NCBI RefSeq assembly: GCF_947504105.1
Contig: NZ_CANNGP010000010.1
Coordinates: forward strand, 1-64,000
Reading direction: 5' to 3'
Origin: an uncultured Tateyamaria sp.
GTDB taxonomy: Bacteria; Pseudomonadota; Alphaproteobacteria; Rhodobacterales; Rhodobacteraceae
DNA: 64,000 nt
Shown here: positions 25,432 through 34,618 of the stretch, piece by piece
Layout of the letters: each line of letters opens with the position of its first letter
How positions within the stretch are numbered: position 1 is the stretch's first letter
Notes under the pieces: model-generated
Told to the model about the DNA's origin: nothing
Databases searched by the model: none
Seen by the model: only the letters and a program-made list of their open reading frames with translations
Translations under genes and position numbers: made by a program

Positions 25432-26361
25432 ATGTCCACATCCCCCAAATTCAACCGTCGCACCGCGCTGATGGGCGCGGCAGCCTTGCCATTGGCAGCG
25501 GCCACGGCCACGCAAAGTCGGGCCGCAGCGCCCATGCTGGGCGTGTCACAGGCCCCGTTCCGCCGCGTTAAAGTCGGCAATTTCGAGGTGACAACACTGC
25601 TGGCAGGCACGCGTTCGATTGACGGGCCGCACGATATCTTTGGCCTGAACGTGGACGCTGACACGTTCAACAGCATCTCGGCTGAGGCTGGTCTGTCCAC
25701 GGATGCCGCACAGTTTTTCTTTACCCCCACGCTGGTCAACAACGGCTCGGAACTGGTGCTGTTCGACACCGGTCTGCAAGGCGCGGGCACCGTTGCGGCG
25801 ATCGAGGCAGCAGGCTACACCGCCGATCAGGTGGACAAGGTGGTCATTACGCACATGCATGGCGACCATATCGGTGGGATCTCGACCGACGGCACGCCAA
25901 CCTTTGCCAATGCCTCCTACATAACCGGCGCGGTCGAGTTTGACGCGTGGTCTGGCACGGACAACGAAAACTTCGATGGCAAGATCGCCCCTCTGGCCGA
26001 ACAGTTCACCATGCTGGACGATGGTGGATCGGCGGCGTCTGGAATCACGGCCATGGCTGCCTTTGGGCACACGCCCGGGCACATGGTGTATATGGTCGAG
26101 GACGGCGGCACGCAGCTGGTTATCGGCGCAGATTTCGCCAACCACTATGTCTGGTCACTGGCACATCCCGATTGGGAAGTACGGTTCGACATGGACAAGG
26201 CTGCTGCTGCTGCTACGCGGAAACAGCTGTTGGACATGATGGCGACGGACCGCACGGCGTTCGTCGGCTATCACATGCCATGGCCCGGGATCGGCTACGT
26301 GGTGGGCAATGGCGACGGTGGTTACCGTTACGAGGCGCACAGCTATCAGCTTATGCTGTGA
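25432..26361 (+). CDS. Tat-exported MBL-fold metallohydrolase
   Basis: 309 residues. Twin-arginine signal FNRRTALMGAAALPLAAATATQ suggests export of the folded, metal-loaded enzyme to the periplasm. The metallo-beta-lactamase core shows ITHMHGDHIGG (HxHxDH), later AFGHTPGHMVYMV (third His site), IGADFAN and GYHMPWPG. Could hydrolyse lactones or other esters; the substrate is not clear. Two hairpin repeats follow its stop. Confidence 0.88.
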   Translation: MSTSPKFNRRTALMGAAALPLAAATATQSRAAAPMLGVSQAPFRRVKVGNFEVTTLLAGTRSIDGPHDIFGLNVDADTFNSISAEAGLSTDAAQFFFTPTLVNNGSELVLFDTGLQGAGTVAAIEAAGYTADQVDKVVITHMHGDHIGGISTDGTPTFANASYITGAVEFDAWSGTDNENFDGKIAPLAEQFTMLDDGGSAASGITAMAAFGHTPGHMVYMVEDGGTQLVIGADFANHYVWSLAHPDWEVRFDMDKAAAAATRKQLLDMMATDRTAFVGYHMPWPGIGYVVGNGDGGYRYEAHSYQLML

Positions 26362-26368
26362 GCGGCGG

Positions 26369-26387
26369 GGCGGAGGACACCTCCGCC
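26369..26387. repeat. GGCGG-hairpin-TTACA repeat, copy A
   Basis: GGCGGAGG-ACA-CCTCCGCC followed by TTACAGTTTTT, 8 bases after the MBL gene stop. Eight-base perfect stem and T-run, so it can serve as that gene's terminator. Related copies at 26409-26428, 42055-42073 and 42104-42122. Confidence 0.7.
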
Positions 26388-26408
26388 TTACAGTTTTTCC
26401 AGGTTAGA

Positions 26409-26428
26409 GGCGGACCAACAGGTCCGCC
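26409..26428. repeat. GGCGG-hairpin-TTACA repeat, copy B
   Basis: GGCGGACC-AACA-GGTCCGCC followed by TTACACTTTT. Eight-base perfect stem, 21 bases after copy A and immediately before the convergent esterase stop. Confidence 0.7.
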
Positions 26429-27238
26429 TTACACTTTTCCAGCGGCACTCAGACGATCCCAAGCATAGCTCAGAAAGCTGCGCCGAAAGGAATGTCCGCC
26501 AGGGAACGTGCAGAACTCCAGCACATTGCCATCCACATTGGACTGACGCTGGCAGGTCAGATCGTTCAATGCCTCCGCGCCATCGATGGTGCCAAAATCA
26601 CCCTCTGCCCGGTACATAGAAAGGACTTCGGCCACATCTCCCTGCTTCGTGTCCGCGATCTCTCGACCCGCAAGGGGCACCGTATTGTCGGCAGTGCCGT
26701 GGATATGGATCACGCTCGCAGGCGCCACGCAACTCTTGGGCGGGCCTTGCCAGAACGTTCCCGAGACTGGCGCAAAACCCGCAAACAGATCTGGGCGCTT
26801 GCAGGCCAGTTCCCACGTCACCATGCCACCCGCTGAAAAGCCCGACATCATGATACGCGCTTGATCAACGGAAAAACGCGTCGTCACGTCAGACACAACC
26901 GCGTCGAAATAGGCCATCTCGGCCTCTCCGGTACTGTCCATGGCGCTGGGAACACCGGGAATGTCCCAATCCGGTCCAGCCGATTTCACTGCGACAAGGG
27001 CCAACCCCATGTCCGACACCATGCGGCGCATGTTCGTGTTGCGCATGATGCCCTGCGCCGACCCGCGATAGCCATGGGCGAAGATGATCGCGCCCACTGG
27101 CGTCGCACCATCATGGTTCTCGGGCATTGCGATGCGGTAATATCGGTCGCCCAGCAGGCAATCCGTATCAGGGCCACAGGCCAGCGCAGGGGATGCGCCC
27201 AACAAAGCGAGAAAAAGGACAGAAAACCGATTGATCAT
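26429..27238 (-). CDS. Secreted PHB-depolymerase/LpqC-like esterase
   Basis: 269 residues from the ATG at 27238. Signal peptide MINRFSVLFLALLGASPALA. Alpha/beta-hydrolase fold with oxyanion segment IIFAHGYRGS, nucleophile box MSGFSAGGMVTWELAC, HIHGTADNTVP (Asp region) and FPGGHSFR (catalytic His). Resembles the polyhydroxybutyrate depolymerase/feruloyl-esterase-like family. It would act outside the inner membrane; the true substrate is not determined. Converges on the MBL gene. Confidence 0.82.
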   Translation of the reverse strand: MINRFSVLFLALLGASPALACGPDTDCLLGDRYYRIAMPENHDGATPVGAIIFAHGYRGSAQGIMRNTNMRRMVSDMGLALVAVKSAGPDWDIPGVPSAMDSTGEAEMAYFDAVVSDVTTRFSVDQARIMMSGFSAGGMVTWELACKRPDLFAGFAPVSGTFWQGPPKSCVAPASVIHIHGTADNTVPLAGREIADTKQGDVAEVLSMYRAEGDFGTIDGAEALNDLTCQRQSNVDGNVLEFCTFPGGHSFRRSFLSYAWDRLSAAGKV

Positions 27239-27321
27239 TGCATACACTCCCAGCGACAGCGGTCGCTGACACAATGGCAAGCCCACCAGCTTGCACAATT
27301 CACATGCGCGTGTTGGCGGGT

Positions 27322-28353
27322 TCAGGCCGCATAGAAGAAACTGGGAGGATGGGTCGTTTCATCGCGTAGCTTCAAACCAAGCCATTTGCGGATCAGCAAT
27401 GCGTCACCCTTGCGCAACGCGCGGCGCGCCATGACTTGCGCCCGACGCGTGGGAAAGCGTCCGCCAACGTCATCCTTAAACTTGTCCTGCGCCGCCTTGG
27501 ACATGACGCCACGCATATCATCGCCCAAAAGCAGGCTCTCACTGTACAGGCCATCCGCACAGATCACTTCGTGCCGCTCGAACAGAAGGTGATGATATGT
27601 GACCAGCTTTCGGCTTTCCCTGCGCACCTGCTGGCCGTCTACAAGATGGCCAGCCGCGACTAAGACCTCAGGCACGCCGAAATGTGCGTCGCATCGTGGA
27701 TCGCTGATCAGCAAACGGTGCTGTGGCGACACAACAACCGGTGACTTGGCACCAAGAATACCCGCATCCAAGGTGACGGGCCCCGCCCGACCTAACCCCG
27801 GCACAGTCGACGCCGCCACCCAAAGAACCGGTTCGACGTCACCATCCTTTGTCGGTACAAGATCGCCCGGCACGATTTGTTCCACCGGTTTCGGACCCAG
27901 GTAGGTGTCAATCAGCGTACCAGCGGCAAAACACGCAAAACTGTAGTCCCCATCTACACGGTCATATGTGTAAAATCCCGGCGACTGACCGGAACTGGAA
28001 TTGTCGTCATACCACTGCTCAAGATCAAAGTTGGGCGACCAGACAATCTGCACCAATTCGCCATCAGGGTTTGTCCCCTCGAACACGACGGCACCTTTGT
28101 TGCTGTAAAGCGTATCACTCCGGATAACGGTTGCATCTTCAAGCGTGGTGCCACCGTTGCCATCGAATGTAAGGGAATAAGTTTCGCCAACTTCAAACAG
28201 GCGTGGGTCATCATCATCCGCATGCGATGTGACCACCAAGTTCAGTGTCGATGACGGCGGGTAGTCAAACGTGCTTGTATCACCCCCAGCGTTCACGTTG
28301 CTACCGGTTGAAGCGGCAAACTCATTGTCTTCGGCATAGAATGTAAACGGCAT
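27322..28353 (-). CDS. Hint-domain protein (Hedgehog/intein fold)
   Basis: About 343 residues from the ATG at 28353. The N-terminal 140 residues are beta-rich and acidic. A Hint domain follows from CFAAGTLIDTYLGPKPVEQIVPGDLV, with VVSPQHRLLI and the LLFERHEVICADGLYSESLL block. Such proteins are common in Rhodobacteraceae, where the Hint module may self-process or crosslink. The nucleophile-position Cys is present. No conventional signal peptide; release through type I secretion is possible but not shown. Confidence 0.82.
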   Translation of the reverse strand: MPFTFYAEDNEFAASTGSNVNAGGDTSTFDYPPSSTLNLVVTSHADDDDPRLFEVGETYSLTFDGNGGTTLEDATVIRSDTLYSNKGAVVFEGTNPDGELVQIVWSPNFDLEQWYDDNSSSGQSPGFYTYDRVDGDYSFACFAAGTLIDTYLGPKPVEQIVPGDLVPTKDGDVEPVLWVAASTVPGLGRAGPVTLDAGILGAKSPVVVSPQHRLLISDPRCDAHFGVPEVLVAAGHLVDGQQVRRESRKLVTYHHLLFERHEVICADGLYSESLLLGDDMRGVMSKAAQDKFKDDVGGRFPTRRAQVMARRALRKGDALLIRKWLGLKLRDETTHPPSFFYAA

Positions 28354-28454
28354 CACGCACGATCCTTTCGCGCGCAACAAAACCCATTTGGTGCTTCGGT
28401 TGCGTTAAACCTGACGCCCGCTCAAATCGAATTCTTCCGACAATTCGTGCAAAA

Positions 28455-30113
28455 TCAGCTGGGATCGCGCCAACGGTTCACGATGGGATAGCGGCGATCC
28501 AGCCAGAACGCCCGCTTTGTCAGGCGTGCGCCGGGTGCAGATTGGAAGCGTTTGTATTCGCTGAGGTAAATCAACCGCTCGACCTTGCGCGCGACATCGG
28601 CATCGAAACCTGCCGCCACACAATCCGCAATCGATCCGTCCTGATCCACCAGAATGTCCAATAGCCGATCCAGATCGGGGTAATCCGGCAGGCTGTCGCT
28701 GTCCTTCTGATCCTCACGCAGCTCTGCGCTGGGTGGTTTAGTGATGATGCGATCCGGGATTACCTCGCCCGCGCTGCCCATCATCCAGTCCCGGTGGTTG
28801 GCATTGCGCCAACGGCACGTTTCGAACACGCGGGTCTTGTACAGGTCCTTGATCGGGTTGTAGCCACCCGCCATGTCGCCATAGATCGTCGCATAGCCCA
28901 CGGCCACTTCGGACTTGTTGCCGGTGGTCAACAGCATCTCGCCGAACTTGTTGGACAATGCCATGAGCAACAGGCCCCGGATGCGGCTCTGGATATTCTC
29001 CTCGGTCAACCCCTCGTCCAAACCTTCGAACAGGGGGGCTAGGGTCGACGTCACGGCTGCACGTGTATCAGCGATCGGCACGTAGTCGTAATGACAGCCC
29101 AACGCCTTGGCACAAGCCTCTGCATCCTCAAGGCTATGAGGCGATGTGTATTCAGACGGCAGCATCACGCAACGCACATTGTCGGGGCCCAAAGCATCGG
29201 CAGCGATGGTGGCGACCAGGGCGGAATCCACGCCACCCGAAAGACCCAGCAGCACCTTCCCGAACCCTGTCTTGGCACAATAGTCCCGCAAGGATGTGAC
29301 CATGACACGGTAATCCTGCTCCCACTCATCCGGGTGGGTGGCAATTTCACCGGCCTGAACACGCCAACCGTCGGGGCCCCGTTCCAGATCGACATGGCTG
29401 ACCATCTCATCAAAAATCGGCAGTTGCACCGCCAGCGCACCGCCGGGGTTCAGCGCGAAACTGCCCCCATCGAACACCTGATCATCCTGACCACCCACCA
29501 TGTTGAGGTAGATCAGTGGCAAGCCTGTTTCGACCACGCGCGACACCATGTGATTCAGACGGGTCTCATATTTGCCGCGATAGTAGGGCGACCCGTTGGG
29601 CACCAACAGAAACTCGGCGCCCGTCTCCTGCAAAGTTTCAGCCACTTCAGGGTGCCATGCGTCCTCACAGATCGGGCTGCCCACCCGCGTGTTACCAACA
29701 GAGTAAGGGCCGCCCAAGGGACCGGCATCAAAAACGCGCACCTCGTCAAAAACCGTCTCGTTCGGCAGGTTGTGCTTGAGCAACCGGCTGACGATCTTGC
29801 CGCCGCGACAGATGAGATAGGCGTTGTACAGTTCTGTGCCTTCTGTCCACGGGCAACCAATGGCCAACGCTGGCCCATCAGCACAGTCCGTTGCCAATGC
29901 CTCGACTGCCGCCATTGCCGCCGTATGAAAGACGGGCTTCATCACAAGATCCTGCGCATTGTAGCCCGCTATGAACATCTCTGGCAAAGCGACCAGATCG
30001 GCACCCGCATCGCGGCCCGCATCCCATGCGGCGCGAGCCTTGGCCGCATTGCCGGGAATGTCCCCAACAACCGGGTTCAACTGTCCCAGGGTGATACGGA
30101 ATGTGTCGGCCAT
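28455..30113 (-). CDS. nadE: Glutamine-dependent NAD+ synthase
   Basis: 552 residues in two domains. The N-terminal nitrilase-type glutaminase (ALPEMFIAGYN with Glu, LLKHNLPNETVFDE with Lys, PICEDAWHPE with Cys) releases ammonia. The C-terminal ATP-pyrophosphatase synthase has LLGLSGGVDSALVA (PP-loop) and TTGNKSEVAVGYATIYGDMAGGYNPIKDLYK. Converts nicotinate adenine dinucleotide to NAD+. Divergent from the MORN protein across a 222-base region. Confidence 0.95.
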   Translation of the reverse strand: MADTFRITLGQLNPVVGDIPGNAAKARAAWDAGRDAGADLVALPEMFIAGYNAQDLVMKPVFHTAAMAAVEALATDCADGPALAIGCPWTEGTELYNAYLICRGGKIVSRLLKHNLPNETVFDEVRVFDAGPLGGPYSVGNTRVGSPICEDAWHPEVAETLQETGAEFLLVPNGSPYYRGKYETRLNHMVSRVVETGLPLIYLNMVGGQDDQVFDGGSFALNPGGALAVQLPIFDEMVSHVDLERGPDGWRVQAGEIATHPDEWEQDYRVMVTSLRDYCAKTGFGKVLLGLSGGVDSALVATIAADALGPDNVRCVMLPSEYTSPHSLEDAEACAKALGCHYDYVPIADTRAAVTSTLAPLFEGLDEGLTEENIQSRIRGLLLMALSNKFGEMLLTTGNKSEVAVGYATIYGDMAGGYNPIKDLYKTRVFETCRWRNANHRDWMMGSAGEVIPDRIITKPPSAELREDQKDSDSLPDYPDLDRLLDILVDQDGSIADCVAAGFDADVARKVERLIYLSEYKRFQSAPGARLTKRAFWLDRRYPIVNRWRDPS

Positions 30114-30197
30114 CTTGGCGCTCCTTCAACGTTCTGGCTGATGTAGCAGAAAGCAGGACCGAGGGAACCCACCCGCGACATCGCAATCGGATGGCCA

Positions 30198-30218
30198 AGA
30201 AAATTCACAGAATTTTCT
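30198..30218. promoter_or_regulatory. Perfect inverted repeat in the nadE/MORN divergent region
   Basis: AGAAAATTC-ACA-GAATTTTCT, nine perfect base pairs, AT-rich in a GC-rich setting. It lies 85 bases upstream of nadE and 118 upstream of the MORN gene. It could be an operator or a hairpin; no known regulator is claimed. Confidence 0.4.
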
Positions 30219-30335
30219 CTTTGCGCGCGAAGCGTGCACACGAAACCTTAAGCCCATTGCCCCTTGCGGCCCCCTGTCTTACCCTCGCCGCGCCTGCTCC
30301 GGATGGGGCGGGCCAACGAATCTGCGAGGTGAGCC

Positions 30336-31730
30336 ATGTCCATGTCCGTACGCGGTCTGATCTTTTGCCTATGCCTTTTGCCCGGCGCGGCGCTGGCCCA
30401 ATCGGGCACGGTGCTGACCAAGCAATACGATGATGGCGGCGTATACGAAGGCACGTTCCGCGGCGGTCTTCAACATGGGCAAGGCACCTACCGGTTGCCC
30501 AACGGGTACGAGTATTCCGGTGAATGGGTGGACGGAGAGATAAAGGGCGAAGGCACCGCACGCTTCCCCAACGGCTCGATCTACGAAGGCACGTTTGCCA
30601 AGGGCAAACCCGACGGGTTTGGCAAGATCACCTTTGCCGATGGCGGGACCTATGAGGGCGAATGGCAAACAGGTGCCATAGTCGGCGAAGGCGTGGCGCT
30701 TTATGCCAACGGCGTTCGCTACGAGGGCCAGTTCCGCAACGCCAAGCACCACGGCAAGGGGGTCATGCAATCCCCGGGCGGCTACGAATACAAGGGCGAC
30801 TGGATCGACGGCATCAAACAGGGAATGGGGGTCATCACCTATCCTGACGGATCTGTTTACGATGGGCAGATCGAAACGGGCAAACGCCAAGGCGAGGGCA
30901 AGCTGACCACGCCAGACGGTCTGGTTTACGTAGGTCTTTGGGCAGAGGGGCAGATTGACGGCGTCGGAACACTCACCCAACCCAATGGGGATGTCTACGA
31001 AGGCGACCTCGTATCCGGCAAACGCGCCGGCAAGGGGCGTGTGACCTACGCGAATGGCGATGTCTACGAAGGGCAGTTCAGCGACGACCGGCGGCATGGG
31101 CAAGGCACGTTTATCGGCAATGATGGCTACACCTATATCGGCCAGTGGGCCGAGGGCCAGATCGAAGGCAGTGGCCGCGTCACCTATCCGGACGGGTCAG
31201 TCTACGAAGGTCAATTCGTCGACGACCTGCCCCAAGGCACCGGTAAGATCATGTATACCGACGGCTCGGTGTTCGAAGGGGACTGGATCGCGGGCGTAAT
31301 CGAAGGCCAAGGCAAGATCACCTATGCCAACGGCATCACGTATGAGGGCGGCTTCAAGAATGCGCGCAATCACGGCACGGGCGTCATGACCTATGCCGAC
31401 GGCTACCGCTACGACGGCAACTGGGTCGACGGGAAACGTCAGGGCACAGGCACCGCGACCTACCCTGACGGCACCGTCTATACCGGTGCGTTTCAGGACG
31501 GGCAGCGCCATGGCACAGGCAAGATCGTGATGGCCTCGGGCTTCACCTATGAAGGCGAATGGCAGCAAGGCGAAATCAACGGCAAGGGCATCGCCACCTA
31601 CGCCAGCGGCGATGTGTACGAAGGGATGTTCAAGAACGGCAAGCGCCAGGGTGTCGGGACGATGCGCTACGCTACCGGCGAGGAAGCGACAGGCGAATGG
31701 GAAAGCGGAGCACTGAATGAGGACAGCTAA
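30336..31730 (+). CDS. Secreted MORN-repeat protein (18 repeats)
   Basis: 464 residues. A signal peptide (LIFCLCLLPGAALA) is followed by 18 consecutive 23-residue MORN repeats of form G-x-x-YEG-x-[FW]-x-x-G-x-x-x-G-x-G-x-x-x-[YF]-x-[ND] plus a degenerate nineteenth, and nothing else. MORN arrays form long beta-hairpin rods that bind proteins or membranes. Here it would be periplasmic or exported. The final codons overlap the next gene by 14 bases (ATG at 31717), so the two are co-translated. Function unknown. Confidence 0.88.
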   Translation: MSMSVRGLIFCLCLLPGAALAQSGTVLTKQYDDGGVYEGTFRGGLQHGQGTYRLPNGYEYSGEWVDGEIKGEGTARFPNGSIYEGTFAKGKPDGFGKITFADGGTYEGEWQTGAIVGEGVALYANGVRYEGQFRNAKHHGKGVMQSPGGYEYKGDWIDGIKQGMGVITYPDGSVYDGQIETGKRQGEGKLTTPDGLVYVGLWAEGQIDGVGTLTQPNGDVYEGDLVSGKRAGKGRVTYANGDVYEGQFSDDRRHGQGTFIGNDGYTYIGQWAEGQIEGSGRVTYPDGSVYEGQFVDDLPQGTGKIMYTDGSVFEGDWIAGVIEGQGKITYANGITYEGGFKNARNHGTGVMTYADGYRYDGNWVDGKRQGTGTATYPDGTVYTGAFQDGQRHGTGKIVMASGFTYEGEWQQGEINGKGIATYASGDVYEGMFKNGKRQGVGTMRYATGEEATGEWESGALNEDS

Positions 31731-32415
31731 GGCTGCCGCAACCACGTTTCTGTTGCTCTGTACCCCGGCATGGGCCGAATGGACCTTTGTCGATCCCTGG
31801 ACCGACCCAATCAACGGGTTCGACACCAAGGCCGCGGTAACCACCGCGGATGACGGAACCAGTCTGCATCTTTATCGGAATCCCGCCGGGCGGGTCTATG
31901 CACTCTTCACCCTGCCAGAGGGCAAAGGCGATATCGCCGTTGAAGGGCAGGTGGCAACCCTCACACCCGAAGGCTTCGACACCAAAGTGATCGAGGCACG
32001 TACGGAACGGGGTCGCGTTGTTGAATACGCCGCCAGCACGGGCCGCACCCTGCGTGACCGACTGTGGCATGGCGAAGGGACAGCCCCTGCATTCGGCACG
32101 TTGCACGACATGATCGAAGCGTCCAGCCTGACCGCAACCTTCACACTTTCGGATGGCAATGAACATGCCGCGACGTGGTCTATGGCGACCTCCGGCACCC
32201 CTATCGCTCAAGCCTTGGGTATTACTGTCCAAGGGGCCGCAGCTGGCGATGAATGGGATGACGCAGCAGCCCAAGCGTTGCTGGCGGCCATGACAACCTG
32301 CCAGTTCCCCAAACTGGATGTGACCTGCGTGCAAAAGGTCACGGCCTGTTCAGACAAGATCAGTCAGGACCGCGACATAGAAGCGTTCGACAGCTGCGTC
32401 GCGGCCCAGGATTAG
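31717..32415 (+). CDS. Secreted protein of unknown function, partner of the MORN protein
   Basis: 232 residues, not recognised. The signal peptide (AAATTFLLLCTPAWA) predicts periplasmic location. Beta-rich body resembling invasion-associated-locus-B-like secreted proteins only in style. Four Cys near the C terminus (TCQFPKLDVTCVQKVTAC and SC) could form two disulfides. It begins inside the MORN gene (14-base overlap), so the two are probably produced in fixed ratio and may interact. That link is inference. Confidence 0.7.
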   Translation: MRTAKAAATTFLLLCTPAWAEWTFVDPWTDPINGFDTKAAVTTADDGTSLHLYRNPAGRVYALFTLPEGKGDIAVEGQVATLTPEGFDTKVIEARTERGRVVEYAASTGRTLRDRLWHGEGTAPAFGTLHDMIEASSLTATFTLSDGNEHAATWSMATSGTPIAQALGITVQGAAAGDEWDDAAAQALLAAMTTCQFPKLDVTCVQKVTACSDKISQDRDIEAFDSCVAAQD

Positions 32416-32425
32416 CGCGCGGCCA

Positions 32426-34618
32426 CTAAACCTCGGCCCGATGAGATGCTGATCGCACCTGAACCAATTGCTCGATCCGCATTTGCTCATCATCAACCCC
32501 GGACATACGTGGCTCGCGTAACACAAACAGACCCAGCCGATCAGGCCCTTTGGGATCGCCGGTGCCGGTCTTCAGATCGAGCTTCTCAAGGTAACCCGCG
32601 ACCTTTTTCATCTCACCGTCGGACGTGTCCAGAAAGGCATCGGCCAACGCGCGCGCGACCTGTGGGGCCGCCGAAGACGTTCCGCTTTGCGCGATGTACG
32701 TCCCGCTGCGTGTCCCTGCACCGACTATGCCCGGCTGGATAAAGGATCGCTCGGACGCAGCCGAAAGCTGCACCTGCGCGCCTGCCGCCATCATGTCGCC
32801 TGAATCGCTTCCCTTGGTTCGCAAAGCCCCCGCGCAGCTATAACGCGCGGCGCGCAACGTGGTTTCGTCATAGCCACCAACGCGCAGCACGTGGCCGCCG
32901 GTCGCCATGCCGCTCATAGTGCCAAACCGCCGAACCATGGCACCCTGACTGTCCGTTTCCGCCAGTCGCCCGTCATCTGCGTAAGTCGCGTTATCCGGGT
33001 CGATGAAGTAGCTCTGGCGGGCACCGGACCGTGCGCCTCCGAAATCCTCATCCCGTTGGATCCAGAATTGCAGCCCCCCGGCCAAAGGTTGTCCATCAGG
33101 TCCCTGCGTGTGACCCGGCAATGGATCGGGCGTGTTTTTGGTCACGCGCAGCGTCCAGCGCCCCGCGGGCACGGGGGTCTGATCCTGCAAAACATCCGTC
33201 GGAGCCAAAGCCACCACGTGCCGCCACCGCCCGTCGCGATAGCGTTGGGTCGACAATTGCCCAACGGCCTGGCCCCCTTTCGTGATCGGGGCATGAGCAA
33301 CCGTACCACCTGTGGGAAAGCCGTAGTCCTTGGCATCAAGCTGCCCATGGCCGGGCGGCACAAGTTCGACTGTCAGATCATCGGGCGTGACACCATCTGG
33401 AAACCAGATCTCGAGAAAACTCGACGTGCGATCGTCAGGCGGCAGGAACCAATCCAGCTGCACTAACCCATCTGCATCGACAAAGTGCTGTTCGGTCATC
33501 ACGGCATGAATGCTCTGCATGAACATGTTGCCAGATGGCAGAACGACTGCCGTTGGGTGATGCGCACGGCGCGCTGCAATCATCTCGTCAAAGGCGGCCT
33601 CGATCAATCCATTGCCGTCATGAGGACCGGAAGAATGGCCATAGCTCAGATTGACAATCAGCGGCACGCGCGCGCCCGGTTTGGCGTGGGCCGCAGCAAT
33701 ACGCTCTGCACGGTCAAAGATGTAGTGCATGGCCGAGAGCATGAACATGTCCTTGCCAAAGCCCGATGTTTCAGCACTGACCATGGCAGGCAAATCCACC
33801 GCGATGATATGCACGCGGTCCTGCTTAGCCTCACCTTTGCCTGGGGTCTGACCAGCCAGGCTATCCAGCACATGCGCTCCGTGTGAAAACGCCTGATCCA
33901 GCGGGTTGCGGACGGTCGGATCGCCTCTGCCCGCCAAACCCGCGGCGTGATAGATGGCCCCCTCGTCACCTGCATACTCAAGATAGAGCGCATCGATCTC
34001 CGTGTTGTCATACTCCCGACCAAACAGCATCGACCGCCCGGCATGCGTCGCGGATTGAGACCAACAATAGTCGATGCGGGTGCCCTGCCCCGCAGCATCG
34101 GCAAAGTGGCGATGGGCAAACGGAATACAGTCATCGATGATCGCAACGATAACAATGCTTTCGCGGTCCTTTGCCGGGTCAGGCGTTCCACCATCGACCC
34201 AATCGCAAAACACGGTCTGCTCCCGCACGGGATAGTTCACATGGCTGACGATCTGGGGGGGCGGGGACACAGCCGTCAAGGTCGAAACAGCCGTTTGGCC
34301 GACACATGCGCCAAAGCACTGCCAGCGCGCGGAAGGCGTGTTGCCCCGCGCATCCACATTTTCATAAATCACGGCCGGTACAAACCGCGACTTGAAGTCC
34401 CGCGCTGTCCACAGGACGGGTGTCAGGACATCACCCTTGTCCGTGCTCCAACGGTGCGGGATGTCACACATCTCAATTGGGTCCGACGCTTCAAAGACGC
34501 ACGTCAACGCATCAGACGCCCGATCAAGACCCGGGTGTTTGTAACCCTTGCCCGTCCCGTAGACCCACGCCTCATATGGGCCATCCGCGCATTCCACATG
34601 CGCCACGTCGAGGGTCAT
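32426..34618 (-). CDS. S8-family (subtilisin-like) serine protease
   Basis: 730 residues. The catalytic triad is readable: Asp about 160 in VAIIDDCIPFAHRHF, His about 245 in FSHGAHVLDSLAG, and Ser about 645 in SGTSSAAPQVARALADAF, with the oxyanion Asn region VVLPSGNMFMQS. No signal peptide is evident, and about 150 residues precede the catalytic core. The start codon overlaps the stop of the PAP2/haloperoxidase-like gene (ATGA), so they are translationally coupled. The role of the pair is unknown. Confidence 0.88.
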   Translation of the reverse strand: MTLDVAHVECADGPYEAWVYGTGKGYKHPGLDRASDALTCVFEASDPIEMCDIPHRWSTDKGDVLTPVLWTARDFKSRFVPAVIYENVDARGNTPSARWQCFGACVGQTAVSTLTAVSPPPQIVSHVNYPVREQTVFCDWVDGGTPDPAKDRESIVIVAIIDDCIPFAHRHFADAAGQGTRIDYCWSQSATHAGRSMLFGREYDNTEIDALYLEYAGDEGAIYHAAGLAGRGDPTVRNPLDQAFSHGAHVLDSLAGQTPGKGEAKQDRVHIIAVDLPAMVSAETSGFGKDMFMLSAMHYIFDRAERIAAAHAKPGARVPLIVNLSYGHSSGPHDGNGLIEAAFDEMIAARRAHHPTAVVLPSGNMFMQSIHAVMTEQHFVDADGLVQLDWFLPPDDRTSSFLEIWFPDGVTPDDLTVELVPPGHGQLDAKDYGFPTGGTVAHAPITKGGQAVGQLSTQRYRDGRWRHVVALAPTDVLQDQTPVPAGRWTLRVTKNTPDPLPGHTQGPDGQPLAGGLQFWIQRDEDFGGARSGARQSYFIDPDNATYADDGRLAETDSQGAMVRRFGTMSGMATGGHVLRVGGYDETTLRAARYSCAGALRTKGSDSGDMMAAGAQVQLSAASERSFIQPGIVGAGTRSGTYIAQSGTSSAAPQVARALADAFLDTSDGEMKKVAGYLEKLDLKTGTGDPKGPDRLGLFVLREPRMSGVDDEQMRIEQLVQVRSASHRAEV

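Noticed and set aside
30405-31690. Regular 69-bp periodicity suggesting a CRISPR or satellite array
   Set aside because: The period is exactly 23 codons in frame and encodes MORN repeats; the unit sequences are diverged at DNA level and there are no spacers.
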